From contig NZ_JAIELN010000005.1 of NCBI RefSeq assembly GCF_019753045.1, forward strand, positions 62,001-126,000: a DNA stretch of 64,000 nt, written 5' to 3'. The DNA comes from Hyphomicrobium sp. (lineage in GTDB: Bacteria; Pseudomonadota; Alphaproteobacteria; Rhizobiales; Hyphomicrobiaceae). The notes under the pieces are model-generated. The model saw only the letters and a list, made by a program, of their open reading frames with translations, did no database searches and was not told the DNA's origin. Shown here in pieces: positions 32,044-41,552 of this stretch; positions within the stretch are counted from its first letter, which is position 1, and every line of letters begins with the position of its first letter. The position numbers were made by a program, and so were the translations under genes.

Positions 32044-34011
32044 ATGCGCTTCAGCCCGAACCTTCTGGATGAAATCCGCTCCCGGCTGCTCGTGAGCCAG
32101 GTTGTCGGCCGCAAGGTTGTGCTGAAGAAATCGGGCCGTGAATTCAGGGGCCTCTCACCCTTCAAGGCGGAGAAATCGCCCTCGTTTTTCGTGAACGATC
32201 AGAAGGGCTTCTACCATTGCTTCGCGTCCGGCGAGCATGGCGACATCTTCACATTCCTGATGAAGACGGAGGGGCTTGAGTTCCCGGAGGCGGTCGAGCG
32301 GCTCGCGGCTGAAGCCGGTGTGCCAATGCCGAAGGCCGCCGAACGCAATGTCGAGCAGGAAGACCAGCGCGAGAGGCTTTACCGGCTGCTCGAAGCTTCG
32401 GCGGCGTTCTTCGAGGCCAGCTTGCGTGCCGGGATCGGTTCCGAGGCCCGCGGCTATCTCGAGAGGCGCGGACTGGCGCAGGAGACGATCCAGACCTTTC
32501 GGCTCGGTTTCGCGCCGAACTCGCGCTCAGCTCTCAGCGCGCACCTCAAGGGCAAAGGGTTTTCGGCTGCCGACATGGCGACCGCGGGCATGCTCATTTC
32601 CGGGGACGACATTCCCGAACCCTACGACCGTTTCCGCAACCGGGTGATCTTTCCCATCCTTGATTTGAAAGGTCGTGTCATTGCGTTCGGCGGCCGGGCG
32701 CTCGACAAGGAGGCGCCGGCCAAATACCTGAACTCTCCGGAAACGCCCCTCTTCCACAAGGGCCACATCCTCTTCAACGCCGCGCGTGCCCGGACCGCAG
32801 CCCACGACAAAAACAGGGTCATCGCAGTCGAGGGCTATATGGATGTCGTGGCGCTTGCCGAGGCCGGCTTCGTTGAATCCGTTGCGCCTCTTGGAACTGC
32901 ACTCACCGAAGACCAGTTGAAACTCCTGTGGCGTTTTGCACCAGAACCGCTGTTGTGCTTCGATGGCGATGGCGCCGGCCGCAAAGCGGCTGACCGGGCC
33001 GTCGAAATCGCGCTCCCATTGGTAAAGCCTGGCTTCAGTGTCGCCTTCGCCTTTCTGCCAGACGGTCTCGACCCGGATGATCTCATTCGCCAGCGGGGCG
33101 CGGGCGCCATGACCGAGGTTCTGGAGAAGACGCGCCCGCTCATCGACGTTCTTTGGGACCGGGAGGTGAAAGCCCAGCCGATCGGCACACCGGAACAGCG
33201 GGCGGCGCTCGAGGCACGTCTCAAAGCGCTGACCGAATCGATTCAGGACGCGACAGTTCGCAGCTACTACTCGCGAGAGCTACGCGATAGGTTGTATCAA
33301 CTTGGACGGGAAAGGTTTTCGGCACAAGCGCGAGGCGCCGGCGGGCCATCCGTCCAGGCCTCGTACGCCCGGCCGGTGGCGGCCCCAGACTGGCGTGGAC
33401 GCGAGCGCTATCGGCTCAGCGGGCCCGAGAAGCGCTTTCCAAAAAAGCCGGCTTACCCTGGTGCAATGACGGCCAGCCCGGAGCTTGTAAGTCATTTTCA
33501 GAGCATATTACCGCGCGAGGCTCTTATTCTGAAAACACTTATTAACCATCCATGGCTGATTGATGAGCATTCGGAGGCTGTTGCGGTCATCGAGTTCGCC
33601 TCCCCTGCGATTTCAGCGCTTCGCGATGAGATTTTAGCGGTGCATGCGCGCCAAAATTCCCTTGACAGCGCAACTTTACGAACCCAATTGAGCAAATCGG
33701 GGGTTGCAAAGGTGGTGGACCTCGTCGCGCGAACGATTACGCACAAAAGCGACCGTTTTGCCGAGCCAGATGCCTCCGCCACCGATGTCGAAGCCGCCTG
33801 GCACCATATTCTTGCGCTTCAGCAGCGACAGGCCGAGCTTGGCCTTGCCCTGAAGAACGCCGAGGAGGCTTGGTATCGGGATTGCACGGAAGACGCAGAA
33901 AATCGCCTTCTCGACATCAAGCGCCAGATCGCCCGCGAAACGGCGGCAGAACAAATGGACGAGTTCGATCAACCCGACGACGACAATTCAGACTTCAAGC
34001 GCGCCGGATAG
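32044..34011 (+). CDS. dnaG: DNA primase
   Basis: A 655-residue primase. The N-terminal CHC2 domain (about 36-62) has lost its zinc ligands: the usual CPFH is SPFK and CFGCG is CFASG, a change shared with rhizobial primases. The TOPRIM core is intact, with VEGYMDVVAL near residue 260 and CFDGDGAGRKAADRA near 305. The C-terminal domain that binds DnaB helicase follows a variable linker around 430-490. The gene is followed by rpoD, the classical macromolecular-synthesis order without rpsU. Confidence 0.95.
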   Translation: MRFSPNLLDEIRSRLLVSQVVGRKVVLKKSGREFRGLSPFKAEKSPSFFVNDQKGFYHCFASGEHGDIFTFLMKTEGLEFPEAVERLAAEAGVPMPKAAERNVEQEDQRERLYRLLEASAAFFEASLRAGIGSEARGYLERRGLAQETIQTFRLGFAPNSRSALSAHLKGKGFSAADMATAGMLISGDDIPEPYDRFRNRVIFPILDLKGRVIAFGGRALDKEAPAKYLNSPETPLFHKGHILFNAARARTAAHDKNRVIAVEGYMDVVALAEAGFVESVAPLGTALTEDQLKLLWRFAPEPLLCFDGDGAGRKAADRAVEIALPLVKPGFSVAFAFLPDGLDPDDLIRQRGAGAMTEVLEKTRPLIDVLWDREVKAQPIGTPEQRAALEARLKALTESIQDATVRSYYSRELRDRLYQLGRERFSAQARGAGGPSVQASYARPVAAPDWRGRERYRLSGPEKRFPKKPAYPGAMTASPELVSHFQSILPREALILKTLINHPWLIDEHSEAVAVIEFASPAISALRDEILAVHARQNSLDSATLRTQLSKSGVAKVVDLVARTITHKSDRFAEPDASATDVEAAWHHILALQQRQAELGLALKNAEEAWYRDCTEDAENRLLDIKRQIARETAAEQMDEFDQPDDDNSDFKRAG

Positions 34012-34127
34012 GCGTGTGGTTTGCATACCCGCTTCGGCGAGCTGCAGCATGCGGCGGTTCGAAGCCTAGCCTTTGTGAGATTTAGCCTCTCTCGTGCGGG
34101 AGCGGCGCAGACGACAAGGAACCAAGG

Positions 34128-36104
34128 ATGGCACGCGCCCAGCAGGCAGTCCAAAAGACGGAAGACAAAGACCAGGCCGCCGACGCCCCAGAACGCGACA
34201 GCCCGTTACTCGACCTGTCGGACCAGGCTGTTAAGCGTCTTCTGAAGACAGCGAAGGCGAAAGGCTACGTCACGCTCGATCAGCTGAATTCGGTTCTGCC
34301 GTCGGAAGAGGTTTCTTCCGACCAGATCGAGGACCTTTACGCCACGCTGTCCGACATGGGCATCACGGTCGTAGAGACCGAAGAAGGCGAGGAAAAGGAA
34401 GAAGCAGCCGAAGAGCTGGCCGAGGATGAAGAGGGCCGCGCCCTCGTCACTCAAAATAGCAGCTCGCTCGTCAAATCCGACACCAAGTCGGAGCCCGCCG
34501 AGCGCACCGACGATCCCGTCCGCATGTATTTGCGCGAAATGGGCTCGGTCGAGCTTTTGTCGCGCGAGGGCGAGATCGCGATCGCAAAGCGCATCGAGGC
34601 CGGTCGCGAGGCGATGATCGCAGGTCTCTGCGAAAGCCCCCTCACCTTCCAGGCCATCATCATTTGGCGGGACGAGCTCAACGACGGCAAGATTCTTCTT
34701 CGCGACATCATTGATCTCGAAGCAACATATGAAGGCCCCGAGGCCAAGGAAGTTTCGGCAATTCCGGGCGAAGGTCCGGCTGAGTCCGATTCCGAGACCC
34801 CGTCCGGCGAAGGCGAGGACGAGGACGAGTTCGAGAACGCCATGTCGCTTGCCGCGATGGAAGCGGAACTGAAGCCGAAGGTTCTCGAGACCTTCGACCA
34901 GATCGCCGCGACCTACAAAAAGCTTCGCAAGCAGCAGGACAAGAAGCTCGAACAGCAACTCGTCGGCGATCAGGGCTCGCGCCAGCAGCAGAAAGCGTAC
35001 GAGAAGATCCGCGACGAGATCATCGTCGACGTGAAGTCGCTATCGCTCAACAACAACCGTATCGAAAGCCTCGTCGAGCAGCTTTACGCGATCAACAAGC
35101 GCCTCATCGGCCTTGAAGGACGTTTGATGCGCCTGGCGGACAGCTACGGCGTGCCGCGTCAGCATTTCATCGACGAATACTACGGCAACGAACTCGACCA
35201 GACATGGCTCGACCGTGTTGCCAACAACGGCAAAAAGTGGGGCTCGTTCGTCAAGACCGAACGCGGTCAGGTCGAGCAGATCCGTGGCGAGATCCATCAG
35301 CTCGCGACCGAGACGGGTCTCGAAATTCCGGAATACCGCCGCATCGTCAAAGCCGTTCAGAAGGGCGAGCGCGAGGCACGGCAGGCGAAGAAGGAAATGG
35401 TCGAGGCCAACCTGCGTCTCGTCATCTCGATCGCCAAGAAATACACGAACCGCGGTCTGCAGTTCCTAGATCTCATCCAGGAAGGCAACATCGGCTTGAT
35501 GAAGGCCGTCGATAAGTTCGAGTACCGCCGCGGTTACAAGTTCTCGACCTACGCGACGTGGTGGATCCGGCAGGCGATCACGCGCTCGATCGCTGACCAA
35601 GCGCGAACGATCCGTATTCCCGTGCACATGATCGAGACGATCAACAAGATCGTGCGCACGTCGCGGCAGATGCTGCACGAGATCGGTCGCGAGCCGACAC
35701 CGGAAGAGCTGGCTGAAAAGCTCGCGATGCCGCTCGAGAAGGTGCGCAAGGTTCTGAAGATCGCCAAGGAGCCGATCTCCCTCGAGACGCCGATCGGCGA
35801 CGAAGAGGATTCACATCTCGGAGACTTCATCGAGGACCGCAACGCGGTGCTGCCGATCGAAGCGGCGATCCAGTCGAACCTCAGGGATACGACGACGCGC
35901 GTTCTGGCTTCGCTGACGCCTCGCGAGGAGCGTGTTCTGCGCATGCGCTTCGGCATCGGCATGAATACCGATCACACGCTGGAAGAAGTCGGCCAGCAGT
36001 TCTCGGTGACGCGCGAACGTATCCGTCAGATCGAGGCGAAGGCTCTGCGAAAGCTGAAGCATCCGAGCCGGTCGCGGAAGCTTAGGAGCTTCCTGGATAA
36101 CTGA
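34128..36104 (+). CDS. rpoD: RNA polymerase primary sigma factor
   Basis: A 658-residue sigma-70. An acidic region 1.1 and a long non-conserved region precede region 1.2 and region 2 (from about residue 405): [44 protein letters not shown]. Region 3 ([12 protein letters not shown]) and region 4 with the -35-binding helix [15 protein letters not shown] close the protein. It recognises housekeeping promoters. It lies 116 bases after dnaG and is followed by a strong terminator. Confidence 0.97.
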   Translation: MARAQQAVQKTEDKDQAADAPERDSPLLDLSDQAVKRLLKTAKAKGYVTLDQLNSVLPSEEVSSDQIEDLYATLSDMGITVVETEEGEEKEEAAEELAEDEEGRALVTQNSSSLVKSDTKSEPAERTDDPVRMYLREMGSVELLSREGEIAIAKRIEAGREAMIAGLCESPLTFQAIIIWRDELNDGKILLRDIIDLEATYEGPEAKEVSAIPGEGPAESDSETPSGEGEDEDEFENAMSLAAMEAELKPKVLETFDQIAATYKKLRKQQDKKLEQQLVGDQGSRQQQKAYEKIRDEIIVDVKSLSLNNNRIESLVEQLYAINKRLIGLEGRLMRLADSYGVPRQHFIDEYYGNELDQTWLDRVANNGKKWGSFVKTERGQVEQIRGEIHQLATETGLEIPEYRRIVKAVQKGEREARQAKKEMVEANLRLVISIAKKYTNRGLQFLDLIQEGNIGLMKAVDKFEYRRGYKFSTYATWWIRQAITRSIADQARTIRIPVHMIETINKIVRTSRQMLHEIGREPTPEELAEKLAMPLEKVRKVLKIAKEPISLETPIGDEEDSHLGDFIEDRNAVLPIEAAIQSNLRDTTTRVLASLTPREERVLRMRFGIGMNTDHTLEEVGQQFSVTRERIRQIEAKALRKLKHPSRSRKLRSFLDN

Positions 36105-36108
36105 TTGA

Positions 36109-36134
36109 AAGGGCCGCGAAAGCGGCCCTTTTTA
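36109..36134 (+). terminator. Rho-independent terminator of rpoD
   Basis: AGGGCCGC and GCGGCCCT pair around a GAAA tetraloop (36119-36122), followed by T5. It ends four bases after the rpoD stop. Confidence 0.9.
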
Positions 36135-36395
36135 TTTCCTTGCCCGTAGCGCCCGCTCCGGTTCGCCCATGAACCTTTGGGTTCGTGCGCGGTAAACCAT
36201 AACGTATACGCATTGCTGACCGTTGCTCCGCGCTCGAGCGCCGTATTTGGTGCCTCGCCGGCGCTTGGCAATTCTTGAAGAAGCCTACATTCTCGCGAAA
36301 GCTGCCGCAGGGAGCTTGGTAGCCACGGCCTTCGATCACCCACGCTCCCCAATAAACGTCTTACGCGGCCGCCAAATAAAAAATGGAGGAGCGAA

Positions 36396-36899
36396 ATGAC
36401 CCAAACACAGGAGAAGACCGCCGACGGCATTCGAAGTGACGACCTTCAAACGATCACTCCGCACTTGGTTTGCGCTGGCGCCAGCGAAGCCATCGACTTT
36501 TACAAGAAGGCTTTTGGCGCGGTCGAAATGATGCGATTGCCGGGTAAGAACGGCAAACTGATGCACGGCGCCATCAAAATCGGCAAAGCGCAGGTGATGC
36601 TCGTCGATGAAGATCCGGAATGGGGATCGCTTTCGCCGTTAGCGCTCGGCGGCAGTCCGGTTACGATCCATCTTTACGTTGCCGACGTCGATGCGTTCAT
36701 CGAGCGAGCGGTGAAAGCCGGTGCGATACCTCTAATACCGATCGCAGATATGTTCTGGGGCGACCGCTACGGCATCATCGAAGATCCGTTCGGTCACAAG
36801 TGGTCCATCGCAACACATCAGCGCGACATGAGCGCCGCCGAAATCGAAGAAGCGATGAAGACGTTCATGCCGTCATCCGGCGCGGGCGATTGCAAATAG
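36396..36899 (+). CDS. VOC superfamily (glyoxalase/PhnB-like) protein
   Basis: A 167-residue protein of the vicinal oxygen chelate family: two beta-alpha-beta-beta units beginning ITPHLVCAGASEAIDFYKKAFGA, and HLYVADVDAFIERAVKAGA and GDRYGIIEDPFGHKWSIATH in the second half. It resembles PhnB-type proteins of unknown enzymology more than glyoxalase I. A GGAG site precedes the ATG. Confidence 0.85.
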   Translation: MTQTQEKTADGIRSDDLQTITPHLVCAGASEAIDFYKKAFGAVEMMRLPGKNGKLMHGAIKIGKAQVMLVDEDPEWGSLSPLALGGSPVTIHLYVADVDAFIERAVKAGAIPLIPIADMFWGDRYGIIEDPFGHKWSIATHQRDMSAAEIEEAMKTFMPSSGAGDCK

Positions 36900-36942
36900 C
36901 GATCAGCGCCTGCGCCGTGATACTTCGAGGCCGTGAGCGGCT

Positions 36943-37401
36943 CTACTCGATCTTCACGATCTCAGCTTCGCCAGTGCCGGCGTGTACGACATCACCGACG
37001 CTCTTCTCCATCAGCGCTTGCGCCAATGGTGAGGTGTAGGAAATCTTGCCCTTCGCCGGGTTCGATTCATCTTCGCCGACCAGGCGGTATTTCTGGATAC
37101 GGCCGTCGTCCCGTTCGAGGGTGACGAGCGATCCAAACGAGACGACCGATGAGCCGGTCGGCGGGTTCTGAACTTCGGCGCTGCCGAAACGCTGGTTCCA
37201 ATAGCGGAAGTCGCGCGAAGCCCGCTGGATCGCATCGCGGTCGCCCGAACGCTGGGCTTCCGCAAGCTCGGCCTGCAGCCTTCCCACCTCGGCCTCGATG
37301 TGAGCCAAGCCTTCCGGCGTTACCAGATTGCGATGCTCAGAGACGAGCTTCTCGGGAAGCTCTTCTACTGCGTCCGATTCTTTGACGAATGCTCTGCTCA
37401 T
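36943..37401 (-). CDS. GreA/GreB family elongation factor
   Basis: A 152-residue Gre-type protein from ATG 37401 (a longer open frame to 37536 overlaps the divergent yjbQ start). The N-terminal coiled coil is shorter than GreA's but keeps LVSEHRNLVTPEGLAHIEAEVGRL and the FRYWNQRFGSAEV tip; the C-terminal domain has SYTSPLAQALMEKSVGD. It may act as a second cleavage factor or as a GreB/Rnk-like relative. Distinct from greA at 22074-22547. Confidence 0.85.
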   Translation of the reverse strand: MSRAFVKESDAVEELPEKLVSEHRNLVTPEGLAHIEAEVGRLQAELAEAQRSGDRDAIQRASRDFRYWNQRFGSAEVQNPPTGSSVVSFGSLVTLERDDGRIQKYRLVGEDESNPAKGKISYTSPLAQALMEKSVGDVVHAGTGEAEIVKIE

Positions 37402-37438
37402 CCCCCTTATATAGGCTCTCTCGGAGGCAGGTACCAGA

Positions 37439-37858
37439 ATGCGGCAACACCAGGAAACGCTGGAAATCAGAACCAATGGTCCGGGCCTCGTAGAATTCAC
37501 GGAAGCGGCGGCCCGGGTCGTCGAAGAGGCAGGCATTTTGACTGGCCTGGCCCATCTTTTCTGCCGCCATACGTCGGCCTCGCTGCTGATCCAGGAGAAC
37601 GCCGACCCGGACGTCCAGCTCGATCTCGCGGCCTTTTTCAGACGTCTGGTTCCGGATGGCGATCCGCTCTTCCTGCATCAGTCGGAAGGTCCGGACGACA
37701 TGGCGGCGCATGTTAAGAGTGCGCTAACCCAGACGACGCTCGCTATCCCAATCGCGGACGGGCGAATGCTGCTCGGCACGTGGCAAGGCATCTACCTGTT
37801 CGAACACCGCCGACGGCCGCATACCCGGCAGGTCGTCATCCACGTGCTTGGATCTTAG
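37439..37858 (+). CDS. yjbQ: YjbQ family protein
   Basis: A 139-residue UPF0047/YjbQ protein, described as a secondary thiamine-phosphate synthase in some annotations. The conserved FCRHTSASLLIQENADPDV, SEGPDDMAAHVKSAL and GTWQGIYLFEHR segments are all present, including the metal-site His residues. Cellular role is uncertain. It diverges from the Gre-type gene with 37 bases between the starts. Confidence 0.9.
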   Translation: MRQHQETLEIRTNGPGLVEFTEAAARVVEEAGILTGLAHLFCRHTSASLLIQENADPDVQLDLAAFFRRLVPDGDPLFLHQSEGPDDMAAHVKSALTQTTLAIPIADGRMLLGTWQGIYLFEHRRRPHTRQVVIHVLGS

Positions 37859-37894
37859 CGCACACGCGTCTCGTGCCCTCACCGATGCGATCGA

Positions 37895-38515
37895 TCAATC
37901 GAGACGATAATTGAAGCTAACCGACACGCGCTCGGACTTCGCGTGATTGACGGGCACCTCGTGGCGGAGCCAGCTTTCCCAGAGCAACAGCGTCCCCGCG
38001 GCCGGAGCGACTGCGACAAACGTCTTGTTCTTCTCTTTTGCCGCCGGCTTGCGCGATGGAGCGGCCATCATCATCGGCAACCGGGGATCTTCGTATTTGA
38101 TCGCGCTCGCATCCTTCGGAACGGCGAGGTAAAGCGTGCCGCTGATCACCGAATGCGGGTGGATGTGCGCGGTGTGAAAGCCGCCCGGCTTCAGGATATT
38201 GATCCATAGGCTGTCGAGGGCGAGGCGCTTCCCCGTCAGCTCGAATTCGAGCGTTTTCGCGAAGGCGCCCGCATGCCGATCCAATACCGCGACGAGATCG
38301 GCAAATGCCGGGTGCCTACCGGGAAGGTCGTTTAGCGAAGCATAGGATGTATATCCTGCATAATCGTTCGCCTTCGACCACGCCTGCCCTGCCCGGTCTT
38401 GGGCGGAGATTTCGCGCGCCGCCTCCCCAAGCTCTTGGATCAGCGACGATGTTTGGCCGCGCTGGAGCTCTTCCCGGTAAATCTGGGTGACGAAAAGCTC
38501 TTGGAGGCGCGCCAT
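37895..38515 (-). CDS. TIGR02466-type 2OG-Fe(II) oxygenase-like protein
   Basis: A 206-residue protein with the double-stranded beta helix pattern of iron/2-oxoglutarate oxygenases: HIHPHS with a preceding HTAH, a distal His in SWLRHEVP and an Arg in ERVSVSFN. The family TIGR02466 is common in marine and soil alphaproteobacteria, often near phage genes; substrates are unknown. The gene stands alone between convergent and divergent neighbours. Confidence 0.75.
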   Translation of the reverse strand: MARLQELFVTQIYREELQRGQTSSLIQELGEAAREISAQDRAGQAWSKANDYAGYTSYASLNDLPGRHPAFADLVAVLDRHAGAFAKTLEFELTGKRLALDSLWINILKPGGFHTAHIHPHSVISGTLYLAVPKDASAIKYEDPRLPMMMAAPSRKPAAKEKNKTFVAVAPAAGTLLLWESWLRHEVPVNHAKSERVSVSFNYRLD

Positions 38516-38647
38516 TGACTACTCCCCGCTGCGCAATCGAAGGTGAAATGTCGCGTTTACCCCAGCACGCTTGCGCATGGAAGGGCCGGTTCCGACCTGC
38601 TAAACACCGCGGCAAATCAATCGCAGAGCCTTTCGGAGAGACAACCA

Positions 38648-39082
38648 ATGTCCGACACTTCGCCTGAATCGCAAGCACGCGCCGCCACGGCGGCCCTGAT
38701 CCGCGAATACTACGCGGCGTTCAATCGCGGCGATACCGACACCATGCTGAACTTCCTGACCGACGACGTGATCCACGACGTCAACCAGGGCGAGCGGCGC
38801 CAGGGCAAAGAGAAGTTTCGCGCCTTCAACGCGCGCATGACGCACAATTACAAGGAAGAGCTGAAGGACATCGTAGTCCTCGTCTCCAAGGACGCGACGC
38901 GCGCGGCCGCGGAATTCAATGTGCATGGAACGTACAAGAACACGGAAGAGGGTTTGCCCGACGCCGTCGGCCAGAAATACGTTCTACCGGCCGGCACGTT
39001 CTTCGCGGTCCGCGACGGCAAGATCGCCCGCGTCACCACCTACTACAATCTGACGGATTGGATCGCGCAGGTCGCGGGCTGA
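38648..39082 (+). CDS. NTF2-like / ketosteroid-isomerase-like protein
   Basis: A 144-residue SnoaL-type protein from ATG 38648, which has a GGAGAG site; an upstream in-frame ATG is not supported. The helix IREYYAAFNRGDTDTMLNFL and the strand VIHDVNQGER are typical of the fold. The catalytic set is not clear enough to name a reaction. It starts a three-gene run with a GNAT and a nitrilase-superfamily enzyme. Confidence 0.8.
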   Translation: MSDTSPESQARAATAALIREYYAAFNRGDTDTMLNFLTDDVIHDVNQGERRQGKEKFRAFNARMTHNYKEELKDIVVLVSKDATRAAAEFNVHGTYKNTEEGLPDAVGQKYVLPAGTFFAVRDGKIARVTTYYNLTDWIAQVAG

Positions 39083-39096
39083 GGCATCGACGAGAT

Positions 39097-39711
39097 ATGG
39101 CGACTAACGCGGGCGACAAGAAGAAGCTCGAAGTCAAATCGGTCACCGGGGAGGACATTCTCAAGGTCCTTCCCGATCTCAGCCGCCTGCGGATGATCGT
39201 GTTTCGCGATTGGCCGTATCTCTACGAGGGCACGCTCGAATACGAGCAAAAGTATCTCGAGAAGTTCGCCAAGGCCAAAGGGGCCGTCGTCATCGCGGCC
39301 TTTGACGGAGACCAAATGGTCGGCGCGTCGACCGGTGCGCCGATGATCGAACATGCGGACGAATTCGGCGAGCCCTTCAGAAAAGCCGGCTACGACATCA
39401 CGAAGATCTTCTATTGCGGCGAGAGCGTGCTGTTGAAGAGCCACCGTGGCCATGGACTAGGGCACGCTTTCTTCGACGGCCGTGAGGCTCAGGCGAAAAA
39501 GCTCGGCGGGTTCACCCATTCGTCATTCTGCCGCGTCGTCCGGCCTGACGATCACCCGTTGAAGCCGGCGGATTATGCCCCACTTGATCCGTTCTGGCGC
39601 AAGCGCGGGTATGCTCCCGTCGACGGGATCATCGCGACCTACGACTGGCAGGACATCGACCAGCCCGGCGAGACGCCCCACAAGATGCAGTTCTGGATGA
39701 AGACCCTCTGA
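39097..39711 (+). CDS. GNAT family N-acetyltransferase
   Basis: A 204-residue acetyltransferase from ATG 39097. The CoA-loop region reads SHRGHGLGHAFF, slightly atypical for GNAT (Q/RxxGxG/A kept as RGHGLG), and FYCGESVLLK lies on the strand before it. Its stop overlaps the start of the carbon-nitrogen hydrolase by one base. The N-terminal half binds an unknown acceptor. The pairing with a nitrilase-type amidase suggests a shared amide or amine substrate. Confidence 0.75.
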   Translation: MATNAGDKKKLEVKSVTGEDILKVLPDLSRLRMIVFRDWPYLYEGTLEYEQKYLEKFAKAKGAVVIAAFDGDQMVGASTGAPMIEHADEFGEPFRKAGYDITKIFYCGESVLLKSHRGHGLGHAFFDGREAQAKKLGGFTHSSFCRVVRPDDHPLKPADYAPLDPFWRKRGYAPVDGIIATYDWQDIDQPGETPHKMQFWMKTL

Positions 39712-40619
39712 TGACAGCGAAGCATCTCAAAGTTGCGAGCTCGCAATATCCGATCGGCCAGCCGAAGACGCTTGCCGAATGGGAGAAGAAGATCGCACTG
39801 TGGGTGAAGAACGGCGCGGCGACCGGCGCGGAACTTCTCGTATTTCCCGAATACGCGGCGATCGAGCAGGCTGCCTGCTTTGGCCCCGAGATCTACGAAG
39901 ATTTGCAGGCAACGCTTACAAAAGTGGCGGAGCTGAAAGAGAGCCGCGTCCAGTTCCATCTGGAGCTCGCGGCGAAGCATAACGTGCATATCCTCGTCGG
40001 TTCTGGACCGACGAAGAAGATCGACGGCCGCTTCGTCAACGCCGCTCAGCTCGTGACCCCCAAAGGTTCGGTCGGCGAGCAGGAGAAGCTCGTGATGACG
40101 CCGTTCGAGCATGGTTGGGGCGTCACCGCAGGCGGTCCAGTGCGCGTGTTCTCGACATCGCTCGGCACCATCGGCATCGCCATCTGCTACGATAGCGAAT
40201 TCCCGCTCATCACGCGGGCAATGGCGGAAGCGGGCGCGGAAGTGCTGCTCGTTCCCTCGTGCACGGAGCGGGTCTCCGGATATCACCGCGTTCGCACCGG
40301 CTCGATGGCGCGTGCGCTGGAGAATACGATTGCCGCCGTCCAGAGCCCGACCGTCGGCGACGCGCCTTGGTCACCCGCGGTCGACTTCAATGCGGGCGCT
40401 GCAGGCGTCTATGTGCCCTCCGAACATGGCGTATCGGATACCGGCGTGCTTGCCGAAGGCACGTTGAACGCCGCCGAGTGGGTGACGGCCAGCATCGACC
40501 TCACCCGTCTCGCGCGCGTTCGCGAGACAGGCGAGATGCACAACTATGGCGACTGGCTGAAGCAGCCCGGCGGCGGAACGACGGCGAAGGTCGCCGTCGA
40601 AGTCGTCAAACTAATCTGA
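39711..40619 (+). CDS. Carbon-nitrogen hydrolase (nitrilase superfamily)
   Basis: A 302-residue enzyme with the Glu-Lys-Cys triad: Glu in FPEYAAIEQ, Lys in EQEKLVMTPFE and Cys in IAICYDSEFP. Such enzymes hydrolyse amides or nitriles; the branch (omega-amidase, carbamoylputrescine-type or other) cannot be named from sequence. It is translationally coupled to the GNAT gene (TGATG overlap). Confidence 0.85.
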   Translation: MTAKHLKVASSQYPIGQPKTLAEWEKKIALWVKNGAATGAELLVFPEYAAIEQAACFGPEIYEDLQATLTKVAELKESRVQFHLELAAKHNVHILVGSGPTKKIDGRFVNAAQLVTPKGSVGEQEKLVMTPFEHGWGVTAGGPVRVFSTSLGTIGIAICYDSEFPLITRAMAEAGAEVLLVPSCTERVSGYHRVRTGSMARALENTIAAVQSPTVGDAPWSPAVDFNAGAAGVYVPSEHGVSDTGVLAEGTLNAAEWVTASIDLTRLARVRETGEMHNYGDWLKQPGGGTTAKVAVEVVKLI

Positions 40620-40626
40620 GTCCGGG

Positions 40627-40645
40627 GGGCGCTATTTCAGCGCCC
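40627..40645. terminator. Hairpin between convergent stops
   Basis: GGGCGCT and AGCGCCC pair around ATTTC. The SIMPL gene stop lies in the loop region and the nitrilase stop is seven bases before the stem. No T run follows on either strand; a role as a shared terminator is inferred. Confidence 0.45.
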
Positions 40646-41360
40646 AGGTGACCGTCACGCGGGCTTCGAGCGTGCTCGTTCCGGCTTCGATCGGAACGGA
40701 CATCTCGGCCTTCGCCAACCGCGGGGCATAGGTCACGGGGCCGCTTGCCTGCGTTTCTTCCGATATCTGCAAGACGTTGCCGACTTCGGCGCCGGCAGCA
40801 CCGGCTAGAAGCTTGGCGCGCCGCAAAGCATTCGCGATGGCTTCCTTGCGGGCATCGTCCTTCAGCGTATCCTCTTTGGAAACCACGAACGACAATCCCT
40901 GAATTTGATTGGCGCCTGCGCTTACGATCTCATCCAGGACCTCGCCCAGTTTATCGAGGGCGCGAACGTACACGACCACCTGATTGGTAACGCGATATCC
41001 CCTGAGCTGCGGCGGTTGTCCGTCCTTGGAATAATCCATTACCGGCTCGACGTTAAAAGCTGCGGTCTGAATGTCCTTCGGATCGATCCCTTTCGCTTTG
41101 AGCTCCGCGATGACTTTGCTCATCGTCTCGCTATTTCCGGTCAAAGCTTCACGTGCGGTCTTGGCTTCCGTCGTGACGCCTGAGGTGATACGCGCGCTAT
41201 CGGGTTCGGCCTCTGCGGTGCCGGTTGCCGAGACCGTGATAGAGCGTTCGATGGGCATCTGCTGGGCCTGCAATCCTGTCGCCTGTGTCATGAGGAACCC
41301 CGTCGCGACGGCGCCCGAGAGCGCCGAAACGAGAAATCGAGAACGCAGAGCTATTGGCAT
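40632..41360 (-). CDS. SIMPL domain protein
   Basis: A 242-residue exported protein from ATG 41360, with a GGAG site and a signal peptide (core about 10-25). A SIMPL (DUF541) domain follows: SITVSATGTAEAEPDSARIT, AFNVEPVMDYSKDGQPPQLRGYRVTNQVVV and ANQIQGLSFVVSKED. Bacterial members form oligomeric periplasmic rings of unknown purpose, sometimes tied to oxidative stress. Single gene. Confidence 0.85.
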   Translation of the reverse strand: MPIALRSRFLVSALSGAVATGFLMTQATGLQAQQMPIERSITVSATGTAEAEPDSARITSGVTTEAKTAREALTGNSETMSKVIAELKAKGIDPKDIQTAAFNVEPVMDYSKDGQPPQLRGYRVTNQVVVYVRALDKLGEVLDEIVSAGANQIQGLSFVVSKEDTLKDDARKEAIANALRRAKLLAGAAGAEVGNVLQISEETQASGPVTYAPRLAKAEMSVPIEAGTSTLEARVTVTWALK

Positions 41361-41552
41361 GTTGGTCTCCTCACCTTTTCCCAGGTCGCTATAAGCGGTT
41401 CGCGGGCAAATGAGGGCAAAATCCTGTATTTCAGCTGAACGCACGGCATTTAGCGCCAGTATGCGCTCTTGGGTTGTCTTGCGACCCTCGGTTCTCCTGA
41501 TATAGCATCCGCGCCAGGCAGCATGAACTCCCGAAGGCACTGAGACCAAGGA

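Noticed and set aside
40627-40645. Strong terminator call for the hairpin at the nitrilase/SIMPL junction
   Set aside because: No T run on either strand, so it is listed only with low confidence.
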